Both the position numbers and the translations under genes were made by a program. The notes beneath the pieces are model-generated. The model saw only the letters and a list, made by a program, of their open reading frames with translations, ran no database searches and was not told the origin of the DNA. Source: Cyclina sinensis (lineage: Eukaryota; Mollusca; Bivalvia; Venerida; Veneridae). From it: a DNA stretch of 64,000 nucleotides. Of the stretch, positions 46,648 to 57,400 are shown piece by piece. The DNA is taken from assembly GCA_012932295.1 (NCBI GenBank), contig JAAONU010000006.1, forward strand, positions 32,080,882-32,144,881, written 5' to 3'. Position 1 is the stretch's first letter. Every line of letters starts with the position of its first letter.

Positions 46648-48550
46648 AGCCTGTTTAACAACTCATAGGAAGTTGGCAGTAGCAGTACGCAGTAGCAGTT
46701 GGCAGTAGAAATCAAATCAAATGTGAAGTTGGCAGTAGCAGTAACAGCAGTAGCAGTAAACAAAACGTGAAGTTGGCAGTAGCAGTAACAGCAGTAGCAG
46801 TAAATAAAACGTGAAGTTGGCAGTAGCAGTAACAGCAGTAGCAGTAGGCAAAACGTGAAGTTGGCAGTAGCAGTAACAGCAGAAGCAGTAGGAAACTCTG
46901 AAAGTCTGCGAGAGTGTTTGAAACAGTCTCAGACCGGTGCAATCAAACCGGGATGGTCCCAAGACTTTCTAGATTGACACCAAAATTCCTGAAAGTTTGC
47001 AATAATGTCAGAAATAGAAGAATACCATAACAATGGATACCGGAGGGTCCCTTAACATAAAAAATGACATTTTCTCAATTTTGGCACCAACATTCCTGAA
47101 AGTCTACGAGAGGGTCAGAAACAGTTGCAGACCGGTAAAATTGACCCGGGAGGATGGCTAGACCTTAAAAATGACATTTTCCCAATTGGCACCAAAATTC
47201 CTGAAAGTCTGCGAGAGTGTCAGAAACAGTCACAGACCAGTAAAATCGACACGGGAGGGTCCCTAGACATTAAAAATGACATTTTCCCGACTGGCACCAA
47301 AATTTCTGGAAGTCTGCGAGAGGGTCAGAAACAGTCGCAGACCGGTAAAATCGACTTGAGAGGGTTCCCAGACCTTAAAAATGACATTTTCCCGACAGGC
47401 ACCAAAATTTCTGGAAGTCTGCGAGAGGATCAGAAACAGTCGTAGACCGGTAAAATCGACTTGGGAGGGTTCCTAGACCTTAAAAAAGCATTTTCCCAAG
47501 TGGCACCAAAATTCCTGAAAGTCTCTAAGAGTGTCAGAGACAGTCGCAGACCGGTAAAATCGACACGGGAGGGTCCCAAGAAATTAAAAAAATGGCATTT
47601 TTTCGATTGGCACCAAAAGTTTTGAAAGTCTGCGAGAGTGTCAGAAACAGTTGCAGACCGGTAAAATCGACTTGGGAGGGTCTCTGGACCTTAAAATGAC
47701 ATTTTCCCAAGTGGCACCAAAATTCCTGAAAGTCTGCAAGAGTGTCAGAAACAGCCGCAGACTGGTAAAATCGACTTCGGAGGGTCCCTAGACCTTAAAA
47801 ATGACATTTTCCCAAGTGGCACCAAAATTCCTGAAAGTCTGCGAGAGTGTCAGAATCAGTCGCAGACCGGTAAAATCGACACGGGAGGGTCCCTAGATAT
47901 TAAAAATGACATTTTTTCGATTGGCACCACAATTCATGAAAATTTGCAATAGTGTCAGAAACAGTCGCAGACCTACGCAATGGACTCGGGAGGGTCTGTT
48001 GATGTTTACACATGTTTTATTTTCAATCAATGAAACTTCCCAGACTTTTAAGACTTTCTTACTGCTACTGCTGTTACTGCTACTGCCAACTTCACGTTTT
48101 CTTTACTGTTACTGCTGTTACTGCTACTGCCAGGTTCACGTTCTGATTTACTGCGACAGCATGTTACTGCCAGCTTCACGTTTTGTTTTACTGCTACTGC
48201 TGTTACTGCTACTGCCAACTTCACGTTTAGATTTACTGCTACTGCTCGTACTGCTACTGCCAACTTCACGTTTTGATTTACTGCTACTGCTGTTACTGCT
48301 ACTGCCAACTTCACGTTTTGTTTTACTGCTTCTGCTGTTACTGCTACTGCCAACTTCACGTTTTGTTTTACTGCTTCTGCTGTTGCTGCTACTGCCAACT
48401 TCACGTTTTGTTTTACTGCTACTGCTGTTACTGCTACTGTCAACTTCACGTTTTGTTTTACTGCTTCTGCTGTTACTGCTACTGCCAACTTCACGTCTTT
48501 TCTACTGCTACGTACTGCTACTGCTCTCTTCATACATTGTTAAACAGCCT
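46648..48550. mobile_element. Foldback-like element with minisatellite arms
   Basis: Outer ends agcctgtttaacaa (46648-46661) and ttgttaaacagcct (48537-48550) are inverted repeats with one mismatch. The left arm is about five 44-bp units (gttggcagtagcagtaacag) from 46670 to 46900. The right arm is about ten 45-bp units of the complementary sequence from 48045 to 48530. The centre, 46900-48000, is about ten 105-bp tandem units. Long inverted arms made of tandem repeats are the defining layout of Drosophila foldback elements. No transposase is seen. The Leu-rich or Ala/Val-rich frames through the arms (such as 47906-48559) follow from the 45-bp period. Confidence 0.75.
46900..48000 (+). repeat. 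105-bp tandem array in the foldback centre
   Basis: Landmark ccaaaattcctgaaagt recurs at about 46980, 47087, 47192, 47297, 47402, 47506, 47613, 47717, 47822 and 47927. Because 105 is a multiple of three, one stretch (47125-47445) stays open and would encode a 35-residue repeat (LKNDIFPTGTKISGSLRE). The frame is lost in other units. Confidence 0.9.
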
Positions 48551-48710
48551 ATTTTTTAATGTACCCACAAGGGTTTTTAAGCAATTTCCGTACTGTCTGA
48601 ACGAATAAGATTTTATATATTTTTTCTAATAAACAGATTGTTCTAGCCACGACTGAAGGTTTGAAAGAAGCTAAAATTTAAGTCTTTATCATTAATTTTA
48701 TTCTTTTTAA

Positions 48711-48745
48711 TAATCAATTAATCAATTAATTAATTAATTAATTAT
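48711..48745. repeat. (ATTA)n microsatellite
   Basis: Run of taat/atta units. Confidence 0.9.
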
Positions 48746-48810
48746 TGCATGTCCTCATGATGTTTATTCGTTTTCCCCGATGAAAGAAAAGCTCTATTCA
48801 GTATGCCCAT

Positions 48811-49128
48811 GTGTCAGTCGTTCGACAAGTTCTGCAGCCTGCAGCGTTTGTTGCCTCGCTGTCACTACAGTGGATGGTCACCATTCAGTCCTGTCGATAC
48901 CTGACTACTTGTCCTGGTTGCCATTTATTAACTTACAGGTCTTCAAACAGTTCACACTTAACGTGTCCAACTGGTCACGTGTTTATCTTCCGGGCCCAAA
49001 AACATACAGTTGTCGTATGTAGGGACATGGTTAATGTTCCTCCATCTCCAGTTGTATTTAATGACGAGCTGGCTAAACACTTCAAATCGCGAACTGAATT
49101 TTACACTTTTAAATGCTTCGTTTTCTGA
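48811..49128 (+). CDS. Unassigned small Cys-rich ORF, divergent from gene B
   Basis: A 105-codon frame, less AT-rich than its surroundings. It starts with a hydrophobic stretch (PAAFVASLSLQWMV) that could be a signal peptide. A cysteine set follows: SCRYLTTCPGC, LTCPTGHVFIF and VVVCRDM. I do not recognise the family. Its 3' third and downstream DNA are homologous to 30545-30790 near gene A, where a SINE replaces the rest. It may be one exon of a gene, a decayed gene or a chance frame. The overlapping frame 48780-49022 is less likely. Confidence 0.25.
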   Translation: MSVVRQVLQPAAFVASLSLQWMVTIQSCRYLTTCPGCHLLTYRSSNSSHLTCPTGHVFIFRAQKHTVVVCRDMVNVPPSPVVFNDELAKHFKSRTEFYTFKCFVF

Positions 49129-49337
49129 ATGATGAAATTGCTCAGGCATTCATCTCGACTTAATATCTTTAGTTTGTCGTTTTTTTTCTGATTGCCGATC
49201 ATTTTTTAAGTTATACACTGAATACATAACCTTCGACATCATTTATCAAACTTCGCCACATATTGGAACTGTATATATCGTAGTTTAATCGTATAAATGC
49301 AGGGGGGAAAAAGGAATATATTAATAAAAAACAACAT

Positions 49338-49411
49338 TGGCCAGTGTGGGGGTCGAACCCACGACATTCGCGTTATTAGCACGACGCTCTAACCGACTGA
49401 GCTAACCGGCC
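49338..49411 (-). tRNA. tRNA-Ile(AAT)
   Basis: A 74-nt minus-strand gene. The acceptor stem GGCCGGT pairs with ACTGGCC (one G-T), the discriminator is A, and the D arm contains TTAGCTCAGTCGGTTAGAGC. The anticodon loop CTAATAA gives AAT, read as inosine-AU for isoleucine. The T arm contains GTGGGTTCGACCCCCAC. There is no intron or mismatch that would argue for a pseudogene. It lies about 50 bp beyond the end of the duplicated block. Confidence 0.93.
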
Positions 49412-49498
49412 CGATTGTGAATAAGTAATATAATAAAAGAAAAAATACATACCGCTTATACAACGGGAGGGCACTCTTCTCAATTTTTACGTTGGGTT

Positions 49499-50953
49499 TA
49501 TAGACCGTTCCAGAAATTAGTACCTCCCTAATTACCTCCCTTGCGTCTGCCATTAAGGGACTGCACAGATTGAAGCAGTTGTATAACGCGGAGCTTAGAA
49601 AAAGTCCCATTTTTATAGCTGTAATTGGATTGTGACGTTGTATGTTTGAGAATAAGATTCATTTAAACTAAACGAAGCATTTATTATCAGAAAAGACCTA
49701 TCCCATGGTCTTTAAACCGGAAAAAAAGTATACTTGTAAATGATTTTTTGCTGACATCTCAATCTATTGAACTGTGAAATAAAGGTCTTGTGATATTATC
49801 CGGTAGATTTATTCTTTTTATTTTTCGAAAAACTGCTTTTAACAAGTACATGTATCTGTCTTTAAAAAATCTGACAAAAAGGGTGCAGTTGTAATTTTGT
49901 TTTCCGTATTATAAGAAATATCCACAACCATACTGTTAAATATAAGAAGAAGGAAAGCAAACGTATTATTGTAAGATCAATATCTTACAAACGTGTGGCT
50001 TGCAGCTATTATTTTCTTTCTGCATACACAAACTCACGTGTTGTACATATCAATACTTTGCAAAAACAGATTTCCGAAATGCAAGAAATAAAGATTTAGA
50101 AAAAAGGTTCATATGGCAACAGATGCCAAATTTCTTACGGTCTTGAAAATCTTGCAAGGAAGAATATATATTCTTAAATTTCATATAACAATCAGGAACA
50201 AATAAAGGCCATGTTTTATAGGCTTCAGGCATTTTCTCAAAAGCAAATTTCGTTATTACAGTGTTTTACTGTGACTGATCAAGCAAGACCGACTATGACA
50301 ATTAACGGTTACTTATCAAAACAAAGACAGTATGTCACCCCTATATTACGTGACCACATTCCTTCACCACAGGACACCGCGAAAGACAAAAGACAGTTTG
50401 ATAATTAAAGAAGGGCTAAATAATGCATATTTATTGTCAAGTATTCTTTGAAATTGTATCAAAGAATACAAGTATTAGCTAAAATAGAGTGAACATGCGG
50501 TCGATGAGCGAGATGTTTAAATTTGTCCATTATGCAAGCTTTCAGAGTTCAAATAATTGAAATCATAGTTTCACATTTCGAAAAGGAAAACAGTGCTTTC
50601 AATATTATTTGCGTTTTACACATTTTATATGTGGTTTACACAACTCAAACTTCCACTCTGGACAGTCCACGGTCTTTTTTTCAAGCTTTCACGTGTTAAA
50701 TAATTCATGTTAATGATATGTTCAAGTCAGGAATAAAACATATAAAAAAGCAATAATAATACAATAAAATGATGTTGTTCTCCAACAAAATTCACGCGAT
50801 ATACGGCAGTATGTCAGCTTGAAATGTGCTAAATTTATACAGATTTATACGGAACTGAAGCATCATAGCGAAGTTTAGCAGTCCTATAATGGCGGACGGT
50901 CACGCACCATCATAATGGCGGCGGTCAATTTATCAATTCTGGAACGGTCTATA
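49499..50953. mobile_element. Possible 1.45-kb TIR element
   Basis: tatagaccgttccagaa at 49499-49515 is perfectly inverted at 50937-50953 (ttctggaacggtctata). The TA at both outer ends could be a target duplication. No transposase frame lies inside; the 60-73 codon frames have no motif. A 17-bp inverted match at this distance may still be coincidental or two copies of one MITE end. Confidence 0.4.
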
Positions 50954-51899
50954 TGACTTTTTATCATACTTTAAATTTGACATCATAATAATAAGGCAGA
51001 TTTCTAGGCGTTCGCTATGCAGTAATGGAGTTATAGGTCCGTTGATATGGTGGGTGCGCATGGGCATGCTCTACTGGCGAAAATGTGTCTATTTATTTAT
51101 GTATATCAGAGACATAGATTATTTAATATACGTCTCTGTGTATATCTAGGTCATATATGATGTCACAAATCCCATTTAGTAGTATAATGATGTTTATCTT
51201 TATGTGAGTAAAAATGCAATGGGTTGTTACAAGTACAATTTATATCATACCTTTCCATTAATTGAATCTACACACGACACTGCGCTTTCTATCCTTATTT
51301 CTAATTTTAAATTTTATTTCTTTCGGGCCTTTAACTGAATTCAGAGCCTTAATTGAGAGGGAATGGACTCTCCTTACCTATCGAAAGTCTACTAAAATAT
51401 GCTGTCGCGCGTTCAACTGTATAGTAGGTCGACAATTGATATTCTATTGATTGTTAGCGGTAAGTTGGAATGCACCATCGGCTATTTTGTCAATAATGGG
51501 CTGATTTTCATAATCTAAAATTTGTAAGAAAGAAGAAAAATCGACATTCTTAATATTTTTTTGTTCAATTCAACAACTGAAATTTGTCTTGCAAGCCGAC
51601 GAGTAAAAGTCCACAACTCAATACGTTTTACTTTCATTTTTGTAATTATCTACTGATGGTTAGCGCAAAGTTGGCATGTAATGCTCTCACCTACTTTACA
51701 AAAACATCGGTCTCAAAAAAAGGTGTGAAAGTCGATGGTGATCGGACGTATATCTTTTGCTGTCTCGAAATACAATTAAAAATGTGAATTCCCAACTAAT
51801 TTTGTGGTTTTGTGTTCATGAAATGTGAAGATGTAAGGAATACTGAGTGTGAAACTGTTTGTAAAAAGAATGAAGAGAGCTGATTTAAATGAAGATACG
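50954..51899. other. No gene recognised
   Basis: AT-rich sequence with frames of 62 and 67 codons (51262-51450, 51584-51787) that show no domain. Confidence 0.35.
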
Positions 51900-52066
51900 G
51901 ATTTTATAATTACTTACCTGCTTACCTGTTTACCGGAAACTAAACCGTGAACATTGAGGTATGTAACACATTTGATCGAACACTTTGAATACTTTGAACA
52001 CATTGATTACTACCTACTTACCTTAACTGATTTGGACATTTATTATTTTTTTGATAATATAAAGAA

Positions 52067-53264
52067 ATGCCGACAAATACACCTAATACACGTGCTAGAT
52101 CCAATAAAAGAGACTTAACCTCCCCAGATACTGAGTTTACTGCAGACCCGAAAATGAACAGAAGTTATTCAAGTGTTGTAATGAACTCCCCGATTAGTGA
52201 ATCTGCTGACTTCTGTTTAGAAAGCGATCCTGCTGGAACATGTAGACCGGACATGGATACGGCATTTACCTCAAACAACCCAAGCACACTGGATACGGCA
52301 TCTACTTCAAACAACCCAAGCACACTGGATACGGCATCTACCTCAAACAACCCAAGCACACTGGATACGGCATCTACTTCAAACAACCCAAGCACACTGG
52401 ATACGGCATCTACTTCAAACAACCCAAGCACACTGGATACGGCATCTACTTCAAACAACCCAAGCACACTGGATACGGCATCTACCTCAAACAACCCATG
52501 CACACTGATAACCAATTTTACAATACCAGACGAGGCTCTACTTAAAATCTCAGAAATGCTAGTCTCAACTTTTCAAGGTCAAATCGAAAATCTTGTACAA
52601 AAAAATGTCACTGGTGTTACTGAACATTTTAATGAGAAAATCCAGTCTTTGGAAAACATTAACTTTGATCTGATGAAAGAAAATACTACTTTGAAAGAAA
52701 GAAATCAAAGTTATGAGGCAAACATTGATGATCTGGAATAATATTCTAGAAGAAATTCTTTGAGAGTATCGGGCATTAATGAATCAAAAAATGAAAATAC
52801 AGATGATCTCATCATAAAACTGTCGGACCGTTGGTGCTAAAATTACATTAAGTGAAATTGATAGATCTCATAGGGTCAGAAAACCGAATCCCGGGAGGTC
52901 AGATAAACCTAGAGACATACTTGTAAAGTTTGTGTCCTATCGTTCACGACAGAAACTCTACAAGCTCCGTTCAACGTTTAAAGATAACGGATACGGAAGT
53001 TCATACGTTAACGAGGACCTCACAAGAAGTTATATCCTCTTCAAAGCTCGGGACCTTGTCCGGTCTAGGCATCTGTTGGGTGCCTGGTCTTCCGACGGTA
53101 ATCTATTAGCTAGAGACAATAAATCTAGAATTCACAGAATTTCCCACGAAGACGACCTCGATGTCTTCCTGCTCGAGGAGCCCAGACCCGAAACTCCCAC
53201 CCAAGCTGACCCCTCTGCTACGATGCAAACGAGCCCAGCGACCCAACCTAGTGCTGTGGACTAG
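52067..53264 (+). pseudogene. LINE ORF1, interrupted
   Basis: ATG at 52067. After a low-complexity repeat (codons 64-147) comes a coiled coil (LVQKNVTGVTEHFNEKIQSL) ending DDLE. A TAA at 52739 falls where related ORF1 proteins have Gln (EQYSRRN), and YSRRNSLRVSGINESKNENT reads on in frame. A frameshift near 52830 moves to the frame of EIDRSHRVRKPNPG, RDILVKFVSYRSRQKLYKLR and GAWSSDGNLLARDNKSR, which stops at TAG 53262. These are motifs of LINE ORF1 RNA-binding proteins. Confidence 0.8.
52256..52507 (+). repeat. 36-bp x 7 coding repeat in LINE ORF1
   Basis: Seven in-frame units encoding DTASTSNNPSTL (first DTAFTSNNPSTL, last DTASTSNNPCTL). The units are almost identical at the DNA level, so the expansion is recent. 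Confidence 0.95.
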
Positions 53265-54116
53265 ATTTCGGTCTATAAACATCTAATTAGTTTGTCTTGC
53301 CTTAAGGTTAGACTTTATTTGCCAGTAGAATGTAATATCGATAATTTTTATAACGGTAATACGGTGAACGAACTCATGATCACTTCTCATACTTTTACAA
53401 ACTGATATTACTTTTCATCAGAGGTGTTATATTCAGGTAAAACCATTGTATTTAGCATTCTTTCTTGTTGATGCTAATATACATACAGTTGTTTATAGAT
53501 AGATAGACAGTCAGATGTTAATATGCTTTAAAGTAAATACAGACGAGTTTACTGGGTTTTCCCAGTAAGCAGTCCTAACATTTGAATTATACTAGTAATG
53601 ATATTATATTCGTAACATAATTTGTCACTGTCTAACCATTGTTAATATAATGTCTGACGGGCCTGTCTACTTATAGGTAACGTTTTGCAATATTAAGACA
53701 TAGGATTATCATTCTTCATGTAACATGAACCGTAACCCTTGTTAACACACATATAAATATGTATTATATGTTTCCTATATTGTACCTCATCATTTTATGC
53801 TCCATTTCTGTAATGTTTGCTCCCTTCTTTGCATTTCTGTTGCATTTTGCAACATTCATTTTCGTTTTGTTTTTCATATACATGTACATGTTTTTCTGCC
53901 AGTCTTTTGTCCTGCTCATATTTACAAAATACATTCTCAGTGTGTTCCATACTTGCCCGTTGCCGACAAATAGTTCCCATAAGTTAACATTACTACCAAA
54001 TAGGTAATGATATACCTACTTACAGATCGGCAATAGGTATATTTAACGCCAGGACGCAACCAATCAGCATTAAACTTCGTTTTCACCGGAATCTCTTTTT
54101 AAATATTTCTGATATT
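53265..54116 (+). other. Spacer between LINE ORF1 and ORF2
   Basis: About 850 bp. It contains a hydrophobic 82-codon frame (53759-54007) without recognisable homology. A gap this long is unusual and may hold a small insertion. Confidence 0.4.
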
Positions 54117-54419
54117 ATGCGAGCACTTAAATCAAACTATAACGGTTTCCTGAATCACGCATTATCGGTTACAGTATGTTGTCATTGCAATGTCGATTTC
54201 CGACTTATTATTGTTTTACTAGTTCTTCTTTCTGGTGACGTAGAACGCAACCCCGGCCCAGTGTATCACAACGACAATGCATTATCTTTCTTTCATCTAA
54301 ATATAAGATCAGTTAGAAGTAAATTAGAATTCATAAAGGACAATTTCTTTAATTTCGACATAATGTGCTTTACCGAAACTCATTTAACAGATGCTATTGA
54401 CAACGAAGTATTATTTTAA
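54117..54419 (+). pseudogene. LINE ORF2 N-terminus: 2A peptide and endonuclease start
   Basis: ATG at 54117. Residues 29-48 read RLIIVLLVLLSGDVERNPGP (54201-54260), a canonical 2A with DVExNPGP. Ribosome skipping would separate Gly47 from Pro48. SFFHLNIRSVRSK and DIMCFTETHL (APE endonuclease motifs) follow. The frame ends at TAA 54417-54419. The endonuclease continues in other frames to about 54735 with FLVCCVYRPPNSPVSFW and NIVILGD. Confidence 0.9.
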
Positions 54420-55317
54420 GAAGGCTATGTACATTCTTCTTATCGCCGTGATTCAACTTCGCATTCTAGTGGTATACTGATCCATGTTTCAGAAGCGTTA
54501 TTTTCTAGAAGAAAACTGGAACTCGAATGTCAGAATATTGATGCAATCTGGATTTAAGTCAAAACGGGAAAAAATAAGCTTTTTAGTATGTTGCGTATAC
54601 CGTCCACCCAATTCACCGGTGTCTTTTTGGAACGATTTTGCATCGGTGATAGAGAGAGCTACTGAAGCTAACCAAAATATAGTCATCTTGGGTGACATTT
54701 TAAATGAAGATCAATTGAAAAAAATGGTTATCTGAAACAAACTTTGCTGTTATTTGATTTTGTTAATGTCATTAATGAGCCTACACGTGTTACTCATACA
54801 TCATCTACGTTAATTGACCCTATCCTTATTTCCGACTCAATGTCTTGTCTCCATAGTGAAGTGATAACTCTACCTAACTCAATTAGTGACCACAGAGCAA
54901 CTAACGCTTTTCTTAAAATTCCATTGTCACATTCTAAGCCAGTTAAAAGGAATCTTTGGATCTATAACAAAGCTGACTTCCAAACTCTAAACGATCTTAT
55001 TAAAAACACAAACTGGGAATTTTTGCTATCATCAGACATAAATGAGGCAACGATTAATTTTACTAGAAAACTTATCGAGTTGATGAAGTTATGTATACCG
55101 TATAAAGAAGTTACAATTAGGCCATATGATAAACCGTGGTACAACTCCGTCATACGTAATTTTTCGAGAGAAAACGCGATCGGCAAAAATCAATTGCATT
55201 AAAATCAAATAGTATCTACCAATGGAACAAGTATAAAAACTTAGAAATAAAGTTAATAATCTTAACAAGCATGCAAAAGAACAGTTTTATTCGAATATTG
55301 ATGAAACTATAATTGAT
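54420..55317 (+). pseudogene. LINE ORF2, end of endonuclease and linker
   Basis: HSSGILIHVSEALFSRR, VCCVYRPPN, NIVILGD and SDSMSCLHSEVITLPNSISD followed by H (SDH motif) occur in successive frames, with at least two frameshifts. The frame 54744-55202 ends with PYDKPWYNSVIRNFSRENAI. Confidence 0.75.
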
Positions 55318-56875
55318 ATGGATAGGAATAATCCAAAAATGTATTGGACACTTCTAAAACAATTAATAAAAACCAAATCTTTTTCGGAAGTTATTCCACC
55401 ATTAAAATCAGTTGATCAAAATGGTATGGAAGTGATACATTTAACAGATGTTGACAAAGCCAATTGCTTAAACAATTATTTTTCTTCGATCTCTAATGTA
55501 GATGATTCAGGAAGAGAGCTGCCAAATGTTTACGAATTTACTAATGTAAAACTATGTGACATTATAATAACTGAATCAGAAGTAATGGATTTAATAAAGT
55601 CACTTATGACTAATAAAGCTGTTGGTGAAGACTTAATTAGTAATAAACTTCTGAAAAACACATGTGATTCAATTTCTAAACCGCTATGTATGCTTTTTAA
55701 TTTGTCGCTTATACAATGTACTTATCCTGATAAGTGGAAGTCTGCCTTAGTAATGCCTCTTTTCAAAAAGGGAGATTCAAACCTTTCAACAAACTATAGG
55801 CCAATTTCACTCCTAAGCTGTGTAGGAAAACTAACGGAGAGAGTAGTATATAAACACTTATACAACCATCTTATGTCGCAAAATTTAATTTACAATAAGC
55901 AATCCGGTTTTTAAGAGGACATTCGACAGTTTATCAGCTCTTAGATATCTATGACCAAATTGTTCGATCTATCGATAATAAAACATACACATGTATAGTT
56001 TACTGCGATATTTCCAAGGCATTTGATCGCATGTGGCATAACGGTATTTTATTTAAGTTTAAACAAAACGGGTCAAATCCTGCTTAGAAAATAGATCTCA
56101 GAAAGTTTTTGTTGGCTCTTCAATTTCAGGTGATTAATATATCAATGCTGGTGTACCTCAAGGCTCAGTGCACGGCCCTCTTTTCTTTTTAGTGTATGTC
56201 AACGATATTGTTGACAGAATATTAAGCATTGCTCGTTTATTTGCAGACGATACCTCTCTGTCATGTACAACTTCAAATTTTGCAGATCTTGAGGGAATCT
56301 TAAACCACGATTTAGCCTTGATTGACTCGTGGTCTAAACCTTGGCTGGTGGATTTCAACCCTTATAAAACAGAAGCCATGTTATTTACAACACAAAAACC
56401 GGTCCCGACACCTAATTTGATTTTCAACAATATTCCAATACAGTTTGTAGACAGCCACAAACACTTAGGTTTAACTCATGGTTCTGATGGAAAGTGGCAT
56501 AATCACACTGAGAAAATCACATTGTCTGCATCAAAAGTTTTAGGAACTATGAGAAAATTGAAATTTGTGCTCAAAAGACAAACTCTCAATCAGATATACA
56601 TTTCATATCTTCGAGCTTTTTTAGGATATGCAGCAATAGTTTTGGACGTCTGTACCAATTATGAAAAAGACATTCTCGATAAAATTCAAAACGAAGCCGC
56701 CAGGATCGTAACTGGTCTTACAAGATCTGTGTCTCTTAGAAATCTTTTTTCTGAAGTCGAATGGTTATCACTTTCTGACCGTCGCCGAGTTCAAAAACTT
56801 GTTACTATGTACAAAATAAATAGGAACGAATGTCCCGAATATCTCAGCAATTTACTTCCTCGCTTTGTTACCTAA
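55318..56875 (+). pseudogene. LINE ORF2, reverse transcriptase
   Basis: 55318-55914 has KAVGEDLISNKLLKN, WKSALVMPLFKKGD and NYRPISLLSCVGKLTERVVY. After a frameshift, CDISKAFDRMWH occurs near 56010, with sequence missing just after. 56168-56875 has PLFFLVYVNDIVDRI and the active-site LFADDTSL, then the thumb (HKHLGLTHGSDGKWHNHTEK). Order and spacing are those of non-LTR RTs. Confidence 0.85.
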
Positions 56876-57400
56876 TCTACTCCCTATAATTTGAGGAATG
56901 CTCAGGATTATATAGTTGCCAGTAGGAAAACTTGTATTTATTCCGAATCATTTATACCATCTGCTATTAACTTTTGGAATTCTCTAAGAATAGATATTCG
57001 AAATTGTACGTCATTGGCACAGTTTAAGTTATCCTTAAAACGAAATGTTTTTGTTACTCCAAAAACTCCAAAGCATTATTTTATAGGAGACAGAAATTTA
57101 TCTGTCATTCACGCCAGACTCCGGAACTCGTGCAGTAATTTAAATTATCATCTTCAGAAAAAACATCTTTCTAATACTGCTAATTGTCGATGCGGTTATC
57201 ACACAGAAGATACCGAGCATTTCTTTTTTAAATGTGTCTCTTACATCGAGGTAAGAACAAAATTATTTCGAGACTTACACAGATTCAATCCTTTAAATAT
57301 GTTACTTTACGGCAAACCAAACTTATCATTTGAAGACAACTGCACAATTATGATTGCTGTCCAACACTTTATTAAAGGAACACGTCGTTTTGTACAATGA
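56876..57400 (+). pseudogene. LINE ORF2, C-terminal domain
   Basis: A stop at 56873-56875 precedes TPYNLRNAQDYIVASRKTCI in the same frame. The end contains CRCGYHTEDTEHFFFKC, the Cys/His motif of these elements, and stops at TGA 57398-57400. Confidence 0.8.

Noticed and set aside
47906..48559. 217-codon frame (Leu-rich) and the 161-codon frame on the other strand
   Set aside because: Both are produced by a 45-bp tandem repeat whose length is a multiple of three; composition is low-complexity and the frames lie inside the foldback arm.
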